This document shows positions 5,758 to 5,760 of a DNA stretch of 5,760 bases, piece after piece. Every line of letters starts with the position of its first letter. Within the stretch, counting starts at the first letter, position 1. This stretch comes from JAIPEI01 sp041685835. Lineage in GTDB: Bacteria > Desulfobacterota > DSM-4660 > Desulfatiglandales > HGW-15. The notes under the pieces are model-generated. The model did no database searches, was not told the origin of the DNA, and saw only the letters and a list, made by a program, of their open reading frames with translations. The DNA lies in assembly GCA_041685835.1 (NCBI GenBank), contig JAWLEX010000164.1:1-5760 (forward strand), in the 5' to 3' direction. The position numbers and the translations under genes are program-made.

Positions 5758-5760
5758 CTT

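Noticed and set aside
1..5760. CRISPR array, tRNA, rRNA or toxin-antitoxin genes
   Set aside because: No regularly spaced direct repeats, cloverleaf or recognisable small paired genes are visible on either strand.

Overview
This is a chromosomal segment that most likely comes from an anaerobic Desulfobacterota-type (former deltaproteobacterial) organism. The assignment is an inference from three things: a [NiFe]-hydrogenase maturation pair, an arginine-derived polyamine operon built on a pyruvoyl-dependent decarboxylase, and dispersed hairpin-bearing repeats of a kind I associate with that group. The sequence is moderately GC-rich and gene-dense. Six protein genes are well supported: five on the + strand and one converging on them from the right.

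Layout, left to right. A 95-bp repeat (1-95) abuts hypA (101-442). hypB follows (577-1239). The two encode the nickel-insertion factors for [NiFe] hydrogenase. A 307-bp gene-free stretch (1240-1546) holds a GC-rich hairpin and possible remnants of REP-type elements. Next come three overlapping genes: pyruvoyl-dependent arginine decarboxylase (1547-2101), a deoxyhypusine-synthase-like protein (2098-3237) and an agmatinase-type ureohydrolase (3234-4190). A small atypical kinase (4240-4878) follows 49 bp later with its own strong ribosome-binding site. On the - strand, 4938-5618 encodes a Fur-family regulator fused to a C-terminal FeoA domain. A second copy of the 95-bp repeat, inverted and identical, lies at 5663-5757.

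How the genes fit together. The three-gene operon gives a coherent route: arginine to agmatine (decarboxylase), agmatine to putrescine plus urea (ureohydrolase), and putrescine to a triamine, most likely homospermidine, by the DHS-like enzyme. Bacteria have no eIF5A to modify, and no spermidine-making genes are in the window. HypA and HypB serve nickel delivery. The Fur-FeoA fusion is probably a metal-responsive regulator. It has no feoB immediately downstream.

The most unusual points are the perfect inverted repeats framing the whole segment, each lying just upstream of an outermost gene and pointing inward; the Fur-FeoA fusion; and the kinase attached to the polyamine operon.
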